Shown: in pieces, positions 15,685 through 23,861 of the stretch
Numbering within the stretch: position 1 is the stretch's first letter
Layout of the letters: the number at the start of each line of letters is the position of its first letter
Assembly: GCA_963840095.1 (NCBI GenBank)
Contig: CAWIXN010000002.1
Coordinates: 434,001-498,000, forward strand
Length of the DNA stretch: 64,000 nucleotides
Origin: DATBGO01 sp963840095
GTDB taxonomy: Bacteria > Actinomycetota > Actinomycetes > Streptosporangiales > Streptosporangiaceae
Direction: 5' to 3'
Notes under the pieces: generated by a model
Databases searched by the model: none
The model's input: only the letters and a program-made list of their open reading frames with translations
Told to the model about the DNA's origin: nothing
Made by a program: the position numbers and the translations under genes

Positions 15685-16107
15685 ATGGACGTGATCAGGC
15701 TGGCCGAACTACGCGATACGCCGTTGTCAGTGGACGAGGTGTGCGGCGTCATCATGGACCCCGCCGCCGGGGGCGTCGCGCTCTTCACCGGCGCGGTCCG
15801 AGATCATGATCATGGACGCGGCGTCGTCAAGCTCTCCTACAGCGCCCACCCGTCGGCCGCCGCCGAGCTACGCCGGGTGGCCGAGAAGGTGGCGGCAAGC
15901 TACGACGTTCTGGCCATCGCGGCCGTGCACCGCATCGGTGACCTGGACATCGGCGACCTGGCCGTGGTGGTCGGGGCGTCGTGCGTGCACCGCGACGAGG
16001 CGTTCAGCGCCTGCCGGGCGCTCATCGACGAGCTCAAGGCGACGGTGCCGATCTGGAAGCACCAGGTGTTCAGCGGCGGCGACAGCGAATGGGTGAACAG
16101 CGCGTAG
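15685..16107 (+). CDS. moaE: Molybdopterin synthase catalytic subunit MoaE
   Basis: 140-residue MoaE, which transfers sulfur from MoaD thiocarboxylate to precursor Z to make molybdopterin. Conserved elements: ALFTGAVRDHDHGR near residue 33, HRIGDLDIGD near 82, and the active-site segment KATVPIWKHQVFSGGDSEW with both conserved lysines (118 and 125). No moaD is adjacent. MoeZ, which charges MoaD-type proteins with sulfur, is encoded at 56402. The next gene starts 10 bp downstream. Confidence 0.95.
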   Translation: MDVIRLAELRDTPLSVDEVCGVIMDPAAGGVALFTGAVRDHDHGRGVVKLSYSAHPSAAAELRRVAEKVAASYDVLAIAAVHRIGDLDIGDLAVVVGASCVHRDEAFSACRALIDELKATVPIWKHQVFSGGDSEWVNSA

Positions 16108-16110
16108 TCT
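16105..16110 (+). promoter_or_regulatory. Putative -10 of a leaderless PDZ-protease transcript
   Basis: TAGTCT, overlapping the moaE stop codon, ends exactly 6 nt before the ATG at 16117. No ribosome site is present between them. Confidence 0.4.
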
Positions 16111-16116
16111 TCCCCC

Positions 16117-17151
16117 ATGTCCCGCCGTCTCGTGACGCTGCTGGTGGCCGGGGCCGGAGTGGTTGCCGCTCTGGTGGTCGCCGTCATCGCGCCGGTGCCC
16201 TACGTGGCGCTTACCCCTGGCCCGACCCTGAATACGCTCGGCACCACACGCGGGCAGCCGCTGATCCAGATCAGCGGGCATCCGACCTATCCGGTCAACG
16301 GCCATCTCAATATGGTCACGGTCAGCTTCCTCGGCGGCCCGGGAACCGGCTTCAACATCCTCGCGGCCCTGCGGGCCTGGCTGAGCCCGCAGGACGCGGT
16401 GGTGCCCGCCGAGGAGATCTTTACCCCGGGCCAGACCCAGCAGCAGGTCGCCCAGCAGGACACCGCGCAGATGGTGAACTCGCAGCAGAGCGCCACCGCG
16501 GCCGCGCTCTGCCAGCTGCGGATCCCCTACAAGACGGTCGATACCATCCAGGCGACCGAGAAGGGCCTGCCCGCCTACGGCGTGCTGCACGCGGGCGATG
16601 TCATCACCGCCGTGAATGGCGTGCCTCTGACCTGCCGGGCGGACGCTGGGGTGCTGATCCGCCGGGGCAAGCCGGGCACGCCGGTGGTGCTGACGATCCT
16701 CAGGAAGGGCCAGACCCGCAGCGTCCGGCTGGTGACGGCAAATGTCTCGGGCCAGGCCGTGGTCGGCGTGGAGGTGGCCGAGAGTTTCGTGTTCCCGTTC
16801 AGCGTCAAGATCAGCCTTGGCGAGGACATCGGCGGCCCGAGCGCGGGCATGATGTTCGCCCTGGGCATTATCGACAAGCTGACGCCCGCGAACCTCACCG
16901 GTGGCAAGTTCATCGCGGGCACCGGGGAGATCGAGGCGAACGGTACCGTCGACCCGATCGGCGGCATCCAGCAGAAGATGGTCGGGGCGCGCGCGGCCGG
17001 GGCGACTGTCTTCCTGACCCCGGCCGCCAACTGCGCCGATACGGCCGGAGCGGTGCCGGCCGGCCTGCGCCTGATCAAGGTGAGCACCCTGTCGGGCGCC
17101 ATCAGCGCGCTCCAGGCCCTGAAAGCGGGCAGGCCGGTACCGTCATGCTGA
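16117..17151 (+). CDS. PDZ domain, Lon-type serine protease, membrane anchored
   Basis: 344 residues. One N-terminal membrane segment (LLVAGAGVVAALVVAVIAPV), an extracytoplasmic region, a PDZ domain (about 165-235, AGDVITAVNGVPL), and a C-terminal Lon-type protease domain. The Ser-Lys dyad is visible: Ser242 in GGPSAGMM and Lys287 in GGIQQKMVGA. Homologues (Rv3194c type) stand next to the UPF0182 gene, as here. It probably cleaves membrane or secreted proteins; the substrate is unknown. Confidence 0.9.
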   Translation: MSRRLVTLLVAGAGVVAALVVAVIAPVPYVALTPGPTLNTLGTTRGQPLIQISGHPTYPVNGHLNMVTVSFLGGPGTGFNILAALRAWLSPQDAVVPAEEIFTPGQTQQQVAQQDTAQMVNSQQSATAAALCQLRIPYKTVDTIQATEKGLPAYGVLHAGDVITAVNGVPLTCRADAGVLIRRGKPGTPVVLTILRKGQTRSVRLVTANVSGQAVVGVEVAESFVFPFSVKISLGEDIGGPSAGMMFALGIIDKLTPANLTGGKFIAGTGEIEANGTVDPIGGIQQKMVGARAAGATVFLTPAANCADTAGAVPAGLRLIKVSTLSGAISALQALKAGRPVPSC

Positions 17152-17334
17152 GCATCGCATGCGCGCCCAGGGCGACCGCTGGCCCGCGCCAGGCTGATCG
17201 ATTCGGTCGGGAACCTTGCCGGCTACCGGTAAGTTGCGTCAGGGAGCGCACATCCGTGCGCCCCGGTCCAGTGCGGCGTGGGCCTGAACGTGCCGCTCGC
17301 TGCCTCATGGCCGAGGAGAGGTAAGGGGGAGGGC

Positions 17335-20259
17335 GTGGCCTTCCGAGCTCCTGGCCAGTCAAGGCCGCCCAGCGGTCGGCCGATCGTTCTTCCCCGCTGG
17401 ACGAAGTACTTTCTCCCGGCCGCCGTCGCGCTGATCGCCCTGATAGTGATCGTCACGATTGCCGCTGGGGTATCGACTGATTTCCTCTGGTTTCACTCGA
17501 TCGGGTATTCCTCCGTTTTCAGCACGACCTACGGCACCAAGTGGGCGCTGTTCATCATCACGGCCGTGTTCATGGCCGCGGTGATCGGTCTCAACATCTG
17601 GCTCGCCTACCGCCTGCGGCCCACCTACCGCCCGACCTCGCCCGAGCAGCAGGGCCTGGAGGCCTACCGCCTGGTCATCGACCCGCACCGGCGGCTGATG
17701 CTGGGCGTGGTGCTCGGCCTGATCGGCCTGGTCTCCGGTCTGACCGCCGCGGGCAGCTGGCGCACCTGGCTGCTGTTTGCCAACCGGACCCGATTCGGCA
17801 TCGTTGATCCCCAGTTCCACCTGGACCTTTCGTTTTTCGTCTTTGTCTATCCCTTCATCAGGATGGTGCTGAGCTACCTGTTCGCCGCGGTGCTGCTCTC
17901 GCTGCTCGCCGCGGCGGCCGTGCACTACCTGTACGGCGGCCTGCGGCTGCAGCCGCGCGGGGAGCGCGCCACCCCCGGAGCCCGCTCCCACCTGTTCGTG
18001 CTCGTAGGCGTGTTCGTGCTGCTCAAGGCGATCGCCTACTGGGTGGACCGGTACGGCATTGACTTCTCGCAGCGCGGGGTCGTGCAGACCGGGGCGTCCT
18101 ACACCGACGTCAACGCGGTCCTGCCCGCCAAGACCGTGCTCGCCATCATCGCGGTGATCTGCGCCGCGCTGTTCTTCGCTGGCGCGCTGCGCCGCAGCTC
18201 GATGCTGCCTGCCGTCGGGTTCGGGCTGCTCGTGCTGTCGGCGGTGCTGATCGGCGGGGTATACCCGGCGATTATCCAGCAGTTCGTGGTCAAGCCAAAC
18301 GAGGCCGCGAAGGAGAGCCCGTACCTCAAGCGCGAGATCGCCAGCACCCGCACCGCGTACGGGCTCAACAAGGTCCAGGTCATCGGGTACCCGGCGGTAT
18401 CGACGGAGTCGTCATCCCAGCTGGCCGTGCAGGCGGCCGCGCTGCCCGACGTGCGGCTGCTCGACCAGGGCGTGGTCCCGCCGTCGTTCCAGCAGCTTCA
18501 GCAGGTCAAGGGCTACTACAAGTTCACCAACCCGCTATCGATGGACAGGTACCAGCTGCCCGGCGGCAGCCTGCCGGTCGACCAGGTCGTCGGCGTCCGC
18601 GACATGGCGGGGCCGCCGTCCGGCCAGGACAACTGGATCAACAGCCACCTGGTCTACACGCACGGCTTCGGGTTCGTCTCCGCCAACGCGAACTCGGTGA
18701 CCCCCGGCGGGAACCCGTCCTTCACCGAGGGTGACATCCCGCCCGGCGGCGAGCTCGGCAATTTCCAGCCCCGGATCTACTTCGGCCAGCAGGAGACGAG
18801 CTACGCCATCGTCGGCGGCCATCAGCAGGAACTCGACTACCCGAGCAGCCAGAACGCCAGCGGCCAGGTGAACACGACCTACCGCGGCGGCGGCGGCGTC
18901 CCGATCGGCTCGGCGCTCAACCGCCTCCTCTACGCCATCAAGTTCCGCGAGGTCAACATCCTGCTGTCGGGAGCCATCGACGGCAACTCGAAGATCATGT
19001 ACATCAGGGACCCGGTATCCAGGGTGGCCAAGGTAGCGCCGTTCCTCACCCTGGACGGCAATCCCTACCCGGTCGTGTCGGATGGCCAGATCATCTGGGT
19101 GGTCGACGGCTACACCACCACCGACAACTACCCGTACTCGCAGCGGCTGAGCCTGCAGCAGGCCACCTCCAACAGCTACAGCCCGAGCGGCGCGGTGGCC
19201 GGCACCGGCGGGCAGGTCAACTACATCCGCAACTCGGTCAAAGCGACGGTGAACGCCTACACGGGGGCGGTCACGCTCTACCAGTGGGGCGGCAACGACC
19301 CGGTCCTGGACGCCTGGAAGAAGGCGTTTCCCGGGATCATCAAGCCGACCACCGCCATCCCGGCCGACCTGTTGCCGCATCTGCGCTACCCGCCGGTCCT
19401 GTTCGAGGTGCAGCGTCAGATCCTCGCCCAGTACCACGTCGTGCAGTCCCAGGAGTTCTACCAGGGGCAGAACTTCTGGTCGGTGCCCGTCGACCCGAGC
19501 GGCACGGAGCAGGGCCAGTCGAGCCAGCCGCCGTACTACCTGACGATGACGATGCCCGGCTATACCAACGGGCCGCAGTTCTCGCTGATGACCACGTTCA
19601 CGCCGCGCGGGCGGGCCAACCTGGCCGCGTTCATGGCCGTGGACAGCAACCCGCGGAGCAATGACTACGGCACGATCAGGATCCTGCAGCTGCCGCAGGA
19701 CACCGCGATCAGGGGCCCCGGCCAGGTCCAGAATGATTTCGAGTCAACCTCCCGGGTCGCCTCCCAGCTGACCCTGCTGCGGCAGGGCGGTTCGCAGGTG
19801 ACCCTGGGCAACCTGATCACCCTGCCGGTCGGCGGCGGCCTGATGTACTTCGAGCCGGTGTACGTATCCCAGTCGGCGGCGGGCAACGGCGGCTCGTATC
19901 CCACGCTGCAGCAGGTGCTGGTGTACTACAACGGCTCGGTCGGCTTCTCGCCGACGCTGCCCGGCGCCCTGGCCCAGGCCCTGAGCGTGGTCGCGCCCAC
20001 GACGCCGTCAGGCCCGTCGGGGACCAGCCCGAGCCGGGGCGCCAGCTCGGCGGTCGTGCAGGACCTGAAGCAAGCGGAGAGCCTGTACGCCACGGCTCAG
20101 GCGGACCTCAGGAACGGCGACTTCGCTGCCTACGGCCGCGACATCGCCAAGATGAAGGCGGCGCTCGATGCCGCGAGCAAGGCGGCGCAGAGCGTTTCGT
20201 CCGCTGGCCGCGCGGCGGCGCGCTCGTCGGCGTCGCCGTCCCCCCGGGCGAGCCCCTAG
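17335..20259 (+). CDS. UPF0182 family large membrane protein
   Basis: 974 residues from the GTG at 17335, preceded by AAGGGGGAGG; a frame from 17278 would add 19 residues without a ribosome site. Seven or so membrane segments fill the first 330 residues, followed by a large outside domain of about 540 residues with conserved Tyr/Trp/Pro-rich sequence. The tail is Ala/Ser/Pro-rich with a short coiled coil (DLKQAESLYATAQADLRNGDFAAYGRDI). The family is widespread in actinobacteria and cyanobacteria, function unknown. It directly follows the PDZ protease, a conserved pairing. Confidence 0.9.
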   Translation: MAFRAPGQSRPPSGRPIVLPRWTKYFLPAAVALIALIVIVTIAAGVSTDFLWFHSIGYSSVFSTTYGTKWALFIITAVFMAAVIGLNIWLAYRLRPTYRPTSPEQQGLEAYRLVIDPHRRLMLGVVLGLIGLVSGLTAAGSWRTWLLFANRTRFGIVDPQFHLDLSFFVFVYPFIRMVLSYLFAAVLLSLLAAAAVHYLYGGLRLQPRGERATPGARSHLFVLVGVFVLLKAIAYWVDRYGIDFSQRGVVQTGASYTDVNAVLPAKTVLAIIAVICAALFFAGALRRSSMLPAVGFGLLVLSAVLIGGVYPAIIQQFVVKPNEAAKESPYLKREIASTRTAYGLNKVQVIGYPAVSTESSSQLAVQAAALPDVRLLDQGVVPPSFQQLQQVKGYYKFTNPLSMDRYQLPGGSLPVDQVVGVRDMAGPPSGQDNWINSHLVYTHGFGFVSANANSVTPGGNPSFTEGDIPPGGELGNFQPRIYFGQQETSYAIVGGHQQELDYPSSQNASGQVNTTYRGGGGVPIGSALNRLLYAIKFREVNILLSGAIDGNSKIMYIRDPVSRVAKVAPFLTLDGNPYPVVSDGQIIWVVDGYTTTDNYPYSQRLSLQQATSNSYSPSGAVAGTGGQVNYIRNSVKATVNAYTGAVTLYQWGGNDPVLDAWKKAFPGIIKPTTAIPADLLPHLRYPPVLFEVQRQILAQYHVVQSQEFYQGQNFWSVPVDPSGTEQGQSSQPPYYLTMTMPGYTNGPQFSLMTTFTPRGRANLAAFMAVDSNPRSNDYGTIRILQLPQDTAIRGPGQVQNDFESTSRVASQLTLLRQGGSQVTLGNLITLPVGGGLMYFEPVYVSQSAAGNGGSYPTLQQVLVYYNGSVGFSPTLPGALAQALSVVAPTTPSGPSGTSPSRGASSAVVQDLKQAESLYATAQADLRNGDFAAYGRDIAKMKAALDAASKAAQSVSSAGRAAARSSASPSPRASP

Positions 20260-20453
20260 CCCGGGTCCGCCGTCCTCCGCGCGATTCAGCGGTGCCTGAC
20301 GCCGGTCCGTACGGGCCGTTGCGGTTCCGGCGTGGACACGGCGCTGAGGTGGAGGGCGTACGCTCAGACCTGACGGGACAGCCTGAGTAAAGCTCGCCTC
20401 CGATGGTTCCGTCGTGCCCCCGAAGGGCCTTGGTGAAAGGAGCCTGACCGGTC

Positions 20454-21590
20454 GTGTCGCCTCGGGTTCTGATAGACGCGACCGCTGTGCCCGCGGACCG
20501 CGGTGCGCTAGGCCGTTACGTTGATGGCCTGGTCAGCGCGCTGGCCGTGGCCGGGGCGGAGCTGGCGGTCGCATGCCAGCGTGCCGACGAGGAACGGTAC
20601 GAGCGGCTGATTCCGGCAGCGCGGATCGTCGCGGGCCCGCCCGCCATCGCGCACCGGCCCGCCCGGCTCGCCTGGGAGCAGAGCGGCCTGCCGCTGGTAG
20701 CGCAGCAAGTCAGCGCGGATGTGATCCACCTGCCGCACTACTCGATGCCGTTGCGGCCGGGTGCGCCCAGCGTGGTCACCATTCACGACCTCACGTTCTT
20801 CACCGAGCCGGACGCGCACAGCCCGGTGACGGCGACGTTCTACAAGTCGGCGATCCGGACTTCCGCGCGCCGTGCGACCCGCCTGATCGTCCCGTCCAAG
20901 GCCACCCGGGATGAGCTGGTCCGTACCCTGGGCGCCGACCCGACCAGGATCGACGTCGCCTACCACGGCGTCGACCACACGCGATTCCATCAGCCCACGC
21001 AGGCCCAGGTGCGCCAGGTCTCCGGGCGGCTCGGCCTGCACGACAAGCCTTATGTCGCCTACCTCGGCACCCTCGAGCCCCGCAAGAACATCCCGGCCCT
21101 GATCAACGGCTGGGCGGAGGCGGTGGCCGATCTGGATGAGCCGCCCGCCCTGGTGCTGGCGGGCGGGAGCGGCTGGAGCGAGGAGGTCGACGAGGCGGTC
21201 GCGGCGATCCCGGCCCACCTGCGCGTCGTACGTCCCGGCTACCTGCACTTCACCGACCTTCCGGGCTTCCTCGGCGGTGCGCTCGTGGTCGCGTTCCCTT
21301 CGACGAGCGAGGGATTCGGGCTGCCGGTTCTGGAGGCGATGGCCTGCGGCGCGCCGGTCCTGACCACGCACAAGACCTCGCTCCCCGAAGTCGGCGGTGA
21401 CGCGGTCGCCTATACGGAGCCTGACGCCGCCAGCATCGAGGCCAGCCTGCGGATGCTGCTCGACGATCCGGCGCGCCGCGAGGCCCTGGGCGCGGCCGGT
21501 CACGCGCGGGCGCTGGAATTCACCTGGGCTGCCTCGGCCGAGGCGCACATGGCCTCCTATGAGCGCGCGGCAGTCCAGGGCCGCGAGTAG
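20454..21590 (+). CDS. GT4-family glycosyltransferase
   Basis: 378-residue GT-B glycosyltransferase, probably mannosyl- or rhamnosyl-type. The N-terminal domain begins VLIDATAVPADRGALGRYVDGL. The C-terminal nucleotide-sugar site has YLGTLEPRKNIPALI near 200 and the acidic motif PSTSEGFGLPVLEAMACGAPV near 282, typical of GT4. AAAGGAG precedes the GTG start. It lies 11 bp upstream of a sugar nucleotidyltransferase, so the two likely serve the same cell-wall or glycan pathway. The 194-bp gap before it holds no gene I can support. Confidence 0.88.
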   Translation: MSPRVLIDATAVPADRGALGRYVDGLVSALAVAGAELAVACQRADEERYERLIPAARIVAGPPAIAHRPARLAWEQSGLPLVAQQVSADVIHLPHYSMPLRPGAPSVVTIHDLTFFTEPDAHSPVTATFYKSAIRTSARRATRLIVPSKATRDELVRTLGADPTRIDVAYHGVDHTRFHQPTQAQVRQVSGRLGLHDKPYVAYLGTLEPRKNIPALINGWAEAVADLDEPPALVLAGGSGWSEEVDEAVAAIPAHLRVVRPGYLHFTDLPGFLGGALVVAFPSTSEGFGLPVLEAMACGAPVLTTHKTSLPEVGGDAVAYTEPDAASIEASLRMLLDDPARREALGAAGHARALEFTWAASAEAHMASYERAAVQGRE

Positions 21591-21601
21591 TCTGCCTGCC
21601 C

Positions 21602-22738
21602 ATGCCAACCGATTTGCCATCCACTGCGCAGCCGGGCCCGGGCAACGGCGCGCCCGTCCGCCGTGAGCTCGAGGCGATCCTGCTCGTCGGCGGGCAGGGC
21701 ACCCGGCTGCGCCCGCTGACGATCACCACGCCCAAGCCGCTGCTGCCGACCGCCGGCGTTCCGTTCCTCGCCCACCAGCTGGCCAAGGCCGCCGCGAGCG
21801 GCATCACCAGGGTCGTGCTGGCCACGTCCTACCGCGCCGGGATGTTCGCCGACTGCTTCGGCGACGGTGCCTCGTTCGGCCTGGAGATCGACTACGTCGA
21901 GGAGCCGGTCCCGCTCGGTACCGGCGGCGGGATACGCAACGCGGCGGCCCGGCTGCGGGCCGGCCCGGCCGATCCGGTCGTGGTGCTCAACGGCGATGTG
22001 CTGTCCGGTCACGATCTGGTGGCGCAGGTCGACCTGCATCGCCAGGCCGACGCCGCGGTCACCCTGCACCTGGTCGAGGTCCCCGACCCGGCCAGGTTCG
22101 GCTGCGTGCCGACGGACTCCGGCGGGCGGGTGATCGCGTTCCTGGAGAAGACGCCCGATCCGGTGACCAACCGGATCAACGCCGGCTGCTATGTGTTCAG
22201 GAGGGCAGTCATCGACAGCATTCCGCAGCGGCGGGTGGTCTCGGTGGAGCGTGAGACGTTCCCCGGCCTGATCGCCGGGGGAGAGCTGGTCCTTGGTTAC
22301 ATCGATACGGCCTACTGGCTGGACGTGGGAACACCGGAGGCCTTCGTTCAGGGCTCGGTTGACCTCGTCCTCGGTCAGCTGCCCTCGACGGCGCTGCCTG
22401 GCCCCAGCGGTGCTGCCCTGCTGCTGCCGGGCGCGGTCGTGGAGCCCGGCGCCAAGGTCGGTGGCGGCACCGTCGTCGGAGCCGGGTGCGCGGTCGCGGA
22501 CGGGGCTCAGGTCAACGGCGCGGTGCTCTTCGACGGCGTGCGCATCGAGGCCGGCGCGGTGGTCAACTTCAGCGTGGTCGGCCGCGGCGCCTGCATCGGG
22601 GCCGGCGCTCAGCTGGATGGCGTGGTGATCGGCGACGGGGCCAGGATCGGCGAGGGCAACGAGCTGTGTCACGGGCTGCGGGTCTGGCCTGAGGTCTGCC
22701 TGGACCCGACCGCGATCCGGTTCTCCGCCGACGTCTGA
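21602..22738 (+). CDS. Sugar-1-phosphate nucleotidyltransferase (mannose-1-phosphate guanylyltransferase type)
   Basis: 378 residues. The nucleotidyltransferase domain has LLVGGQGTRLRPLT (about residue 27), the TPKPLLP lysine, and VVVLNGDVLSG with the metal-binding Asp. From about 260 a left-handed beta-helix of hexapeptide repeats follows (VVEPGAKVGGGTVVGAGCAVADG). This makes NDP-sugar for glycosylation, most likely GDP-mannose given orthologues of the Rv3264c type and the phosphomannomutase at 36180. A TAGTCT hexamer lies 8 nt before the ATG, so it could also be transcribed alone. Confidence 0.88.
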   Translation: MPTDLPSTAQPGPGNGAPVRRELEAILLVGGQGTRLRPLTITTPKPLLPTAGVPFLAHQLAKAAASGITRVVLATSYRAGMFADCFGDGASFGLEIDYVEEPVPLGTGGGIRNAAARLRAGPADPVVVLNGDVLSGHDLVAQVDLHRQADAAVTLHLVEVPDPARFGCVPTDSGGRVIAFLEKTPDPVTNRINAGCYVFRRAVIDSIPQRRVVSVERETFPGLIAGGELVLGYIDTAYWLDVGTPEAFVQGSVDLVLGQLPSTALPGPSGAALLLPGAVVEPGAKVGGGTVVGAGCAVADGAQVNGAVLFDGVRIEAGAVVNFSVVGRGACIGAGAQLDGVVIGDGARIGEGNELCHGLRVWPEVCLDPTAIRFSADV

Positions 22739-22759
22739 CCATCGCCGGGAGACGCGCCA

Positions 22760-23791
22760 GTGACCACGCGGCGGACGGCCGCTGATCCCGGCCTGTGGGC
22801 CGCTGACGTAGCGGCTGCTGATCCCAGCCGGGCCGGGCAGCTCGCTCGGGAATGGCGCGCCTCCTACCCGGTCGACGTGGCCACGACCCTGTCCGTGCAC
22901 CGGCGCGGCCCGCGCGACCCCGCGTTCCGCATCGAAAGCGCGGGGGCGGTCTGGCGGACCTCGCTGACTCCGGACGGCCCGGGCACCATCCGCGTCAGCG
23001 CGACGCCGGCCGCCAGCGCGACGCCGGCCGTCAGCGCGACGCCGGCCGCCAGCGCGGATACCGTCATCCGCGCAACCGCGTGGGGACCCGGCGCCGGCTG
23101 GCTGCTCGATCAGCTGCCCGGCATGCTCGGCGCCGGTGATGATCTGGCCAGCTTCGCCCCGGCCCACCCGGTCCTGCGTGAGCTGGCCAGACGGCATCGC
23201 GGGACCCGGGTCGGGCGAACCGGCCGGGTGCTCGAGGCGCTCGTGCCCGCGGTGCTCGAGCAGAAGGTGGTCGGACACGAGGCGCGCCGCGCCTGGTGGC
23301 TGCTGCTGCAGCGATACGGGCTGCCCGCGCCCGGGCCCGCCCCGGCCGGCCTGCGGGTGTTCCCGCCCGCGCCGACCTGGGCGCGGATCCCGTCGTGGGA
23401 ATGGCACCGGGCAGGCGTCGAAGCCGTCCGCGCGCGCACGATCATCGCGGCCGCCCAGGCGGCCGGCCGGCTGGAGGAGATCACCGCGGTGGCGGGCGCC
23501 GACGCCGATCGCAGGCTCCGGGCGCTGCCTGGCATCGGGCCGTGGACCTCCGCCGAGGTCAGGCAGCGGGCCTGCGGCGACGCCGATGCGGTGACGGTTG
23601 GTGATTACCACCTGCCCGCCATGGTCGGCTGGGCGCTCGCCGGACGGATCGTGGACGATGCCGGGATGCTGGAGTTGCTCGCCCCCTACGCCGGGCACAG
23701 GCACCGGGCCGCGAGGCTGATCGAGCTGAGCGGCGCCGGGCCGCCGCGCCGGGGTCCAAGGCTCGCGGTGCGCGACTACCGCGCGTTCTGA
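22760..23791 (+). CDS. AlkA-like DNA-3-methyladenine glycosylase (HhH-GPD)
   Basis: 343-residue base-excision glycosylase. The helix-hairpin-helix is LRALPGIGPWTSAEVRQRACGDADAV near 250-275, followed by the catalytic Asp in GDYHLP. The C-terminus ends in short basic sequence. Three 18-bp DNA repeats (23000-23053) encode an Ala-Thr-Pro-Ala-Ser linker inserted near residue 85. GGGAG precedes the GTG. It follows the nucleotidyltransferase by 21 bp but is unrelated in function. Confidence 0.88.
   Translation: MTTRRTAADPGLWAADVAAADPSRAGQLAREWRASYPVDVATTLSVHRRGPRDPAFRIESAGAVWRTSLTPDGPGTIRVSATPAASATPAVSATPAASADTVIRATAWGPGAGWLLDQLPGMLGAGDDLASFAPAHPVLRELARRHRGTRVGRTGRVLEALVPAVLEQKVVGHEARRAWWLLLQRYGLPAPGPAPAGLRVFPPAPTWARIPSWEWHRAGVEAVRARTIIAAAQAAGRLEEITAVAGADADRRLRALPGIGPWTSAEVRQRACGDADAVTVGDYHLPAMVGWALAGRIVDDAGMLELLAPYAGHRHRAARLIELSGAGPPRRGPRLAVRDYRAF
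23000..23053. repeat. 18-bp tandem repeat, three copies, in frame
   Basis: GCGACGCCGGCCGYCAGC repeated at 23000, 23018 and 23036 inside the glycosylase gene; it encodes a six-residue Ala-rich linker unit. Confidence 0.95.
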
Positions 23792-23842
23792 ACCGCGCCC
23801 GGCCCCGGGTGGCGGGCCGGCCAGGCCAGAGCAACGCCGGCC

Positions 23843-23861
23843 GGACCCATACGCTGGGTCC
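23843..23861 (+). promoter_or_regulatory. Leaderless -10 and inverted repeat before fbiC
   Basis: TACGCT (23850-23855) ends exactly 6 nt before the fbiC ATG. It is enclosed by the perfect 7-bp inverted repeat GGACCCA/TGGGTCC (23843-23849, 23855-23861), which ends at the start codon. The repeat could be an operator overlapping the -10, or only a chance hairpin. Confidence 0.4.
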